DNA of 5,710 nt from T1SED10-198M sp003554345 [NCBI: Candidatus Sumerlaeota bacterium] (GTDB lineage: Bacteria > Sumerlaeota > T1SED10-198M), in NCBI GenBank assembly GCA_003554345.1, contig PWGE01000255.1:1-5710 (forward strand), read 5' to 3'. A program made the translations under genes and the position numbers. Every line of letters starts with the position of its first letter. Positions within the stretch are counted from its first letter, which is position 1. Below are positions 5,113-5,710 of the stretch, piece after piece. A model generated the notes under the pieces. That model saw only the letters and a program-made list of their open reading frames with translations. It did not search any database and was not told where the DNA came from.

Positions 5113-5250
5113 GAGAGGGTATTCTGACTTCCGGCTCTTCCTACTGATTCCGCCTTCCCACAGGAAAAGGTCCCTGCAGTGGCATGGAGGAATGTTCGTC
5201 GCCGGTTACAGCGGCGCGTCCGTGGTGGTTTTGCACCACCTTCCCCTCAT
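5113..5250 (-). promoter_or_regulatory. Cobalamin (B12) riboswitch aptamer
   Basis: The minus strand from 5250 down carries the cobalamin riboswitch core in the right order. There is GAGGGGAA at the 5' end, then the stem GGTGGT-GCAAA-ACCACC (5240-5224). Next are GCCGCTGTAACCGGC (5215-5201) with the conserved CTGTAA, ATGCCACTG (5185-5177), a CAGG/CCTG stem (5176-5161), GGGAAGG (5159-5153), and GAGCCGGAAGTCAGAATACC (5137-5118), which contains the B12 box AGTCAGAATACC (5129-5118). GAGGG (5248-5244) pairs with CCCTC (5119-5115) to close the aptamer. These elements and their order fit the RF00174 class as I know it. The RNA normally binds adenosyl- or other cobalamins and represses B12 uptake, synthesis or B12-independent enzyme genes. 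It starts only about 5 bases after the fabD stop and points away from it, towards the pseudopilin gene about 400 bases on. No cobalamin gene is in reach. Confidence 0.93.
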
Positions 5251-5253
5251 CTT

Positions 5254-5282
5254 TTTATAATGTTAAAATGGTATCATATGTA
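5254..5282 (-). promoter_or_regulatory. Candidate promoter for the riboswitch RNA
   Basis: TATAAA (5259-5254) overlaps the fabD stop and would start transcription almost exactly at the first bases of the aptamer. The matching -35 is poor (TACATA, 5282-5277, spacing 17). TATGAT (5278-5273) is an alternative -10, also without a good -35. Read-through from fabD is equally possible. Confidence 0.3.
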
Positions 5283-5710
5283 TTCACTGGAGTGCATTCC
5301 AGGGAAGAATCGATGCGCTTGATGAGTCCTGTTAAAATGTTCCCCGGTCCACATTCCAGCAGGGTCTTCACATTATTGTCGGCCAGATATTCTATAGAAT
5401 CCTGCCACAAAACTGATCCGGTCACTTGTTTAATGAGGTTCTCCTTTATGTCGCAGGCACTTGTTACCGGGCTGGCACAGACATTGCTGATGATAGGAAC
5501 CTGAGCCTCTTTTACTTCTACATTCTCCAGGTAGCCGGCTAATTTTTCCTGTGCGGGCTTCATATAACGGCTATGCCAGGGGCCACTTACTTTTAAAGGT
5601 ATCACCTTTTTTATTCCATGTTCACGAAGAAATTTACGGAACGATAACAGGGTCTTTTTTTCTCCAGAAACAATTATTTGTCCGGGAGCATTGAAATTGG
5701 CTATGTCTAA
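5255..5710 (-). CDS. fabD: Malonyl-CoA:ACP transacylase, C-terminal part
   Basis: FabD transfers the malonyl group from coenzyme A to acyl carrier protein, supplying the two-carbon donor for type II fatty acid synthesis in the cytoplasm. The reading frame is open to the window edge, so only the last 151 residues are present; the Ser nucleophile segment (GHSLGE-type) lies outside. The visible part begins LDIANFNAPGQIIVSG, the conserved NxPxQ(V/I)V(I/V)SG segment. It continues to VIPLKVSGPWHSRYM, whose His (residue 46 of the fragment) is the catalytic-dyad His, then PIISNVCASPV and LLECGPGNILTGLIKR. The gene ends at TAA (5257-5255). An internal GTG at 5605 is not the start, because homologous sequence continues upstream. 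fab genes probably lie to the right of the window. The cobalamin riboswitch follows immediately downstream. Confidence 0.95.
   Translation of the reverse strand, partial: LDIANFNAPGQIIVSGEKKTLLSFRKFLREHGIKKVIPLKVSGPWHSRYMKPAQEKLAGYLENVEVKEAQVPIISNVCASPVTSACDIKENLIKQVTGSVLWQDSIEYLADNNVKTLLECGPGNILTGLIKRIDSSLECTPVNTYDTILTL

Noticed and set aside
5078-5260. Plus-strand 60-codon ORF with an excellent AAGGAG ribosome site six bases before its ATG.
   Set aside because: It lies antisense to the conserved cobalamin aptamer, has no recognisable protein features, and its apparent ribosome site is the complement of the CTCCTT arm of the expression-platform hairpin.

Overview
The window is a stretch of a moderately AT-rich bacterial chromosome. 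It is most likely from an uncultivated Gram-negative-type bacterium. The genes pointing that way are a dTDP-rhamnose pathway dehydratase (RmlB, surface polysaccharide), a single-gene pseudopilin with a C-terminus resembling the H-X9-DG/DUF1559 prepilins common in Planctomycetes, Lentisphaerae and related candidate phyla, and dense housekeeping genes with good Shine-Dalgarno sites. The sequence alone does not fix the phylum.

Layout. At 1-1445 two genes read leftwards: rmlB (rfbB), then after a 136-base gap with a strong promoter, the 5' part of a highly charged coiled-coil-like protein that runs off the window. A divergent promoter region (about 1446-1680) separates them from a rightward rplS-rnhB pair (1681-2784), encoding ribosomal protein L19 and ribonuclease HII. 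A 250-base gap follows, with overlapping hairpins, a terminator-like stem and a near-consensus promoter. It leads into fbaB (3037-4089), a class I DhnA-type fructose-bisphosphate aldolase very like the E. coli enzyme. Its stop codon directly abuts the stop codon of a leftward pseudopilin-like gene (4090-4710). At the right edge is the 3' part of leftward fabD (malonyl-CoA:ACP transacylase).

The most interesting part is the 544-base interval between fabD and the pseudopilin gene. It begins with a clear cobalamin (B12) riboswitch on the minus strand (about 5250-5113), with most conserved core elements readable. Next comes an expression platform in which two alternative hairpins can occlude a perfect Shine-Dalgarno site. 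That site serves only a 10-codon ORF. About 360 more bases of non-coding but hairpin-rich sequence follow, then the pseudopilin gene. No B12 synthesis, transport or B12-alternative enzyme lies downstream. The riboswitch therefore controls a tiny leader peptide or small RNA, or the pseudopilin through a long leader, or it is a relic of a lost gene. This is the best candidate here for something undescribed.

Apart from the riboswitch region the genes are ordinary housekeeping genes and do not form one pathway. rplS-rnhB is one probable transcription unit, fbaB is monocistronic, and fabD and the pseudopilin gene could be joined by read-through when the riboswitch permits.
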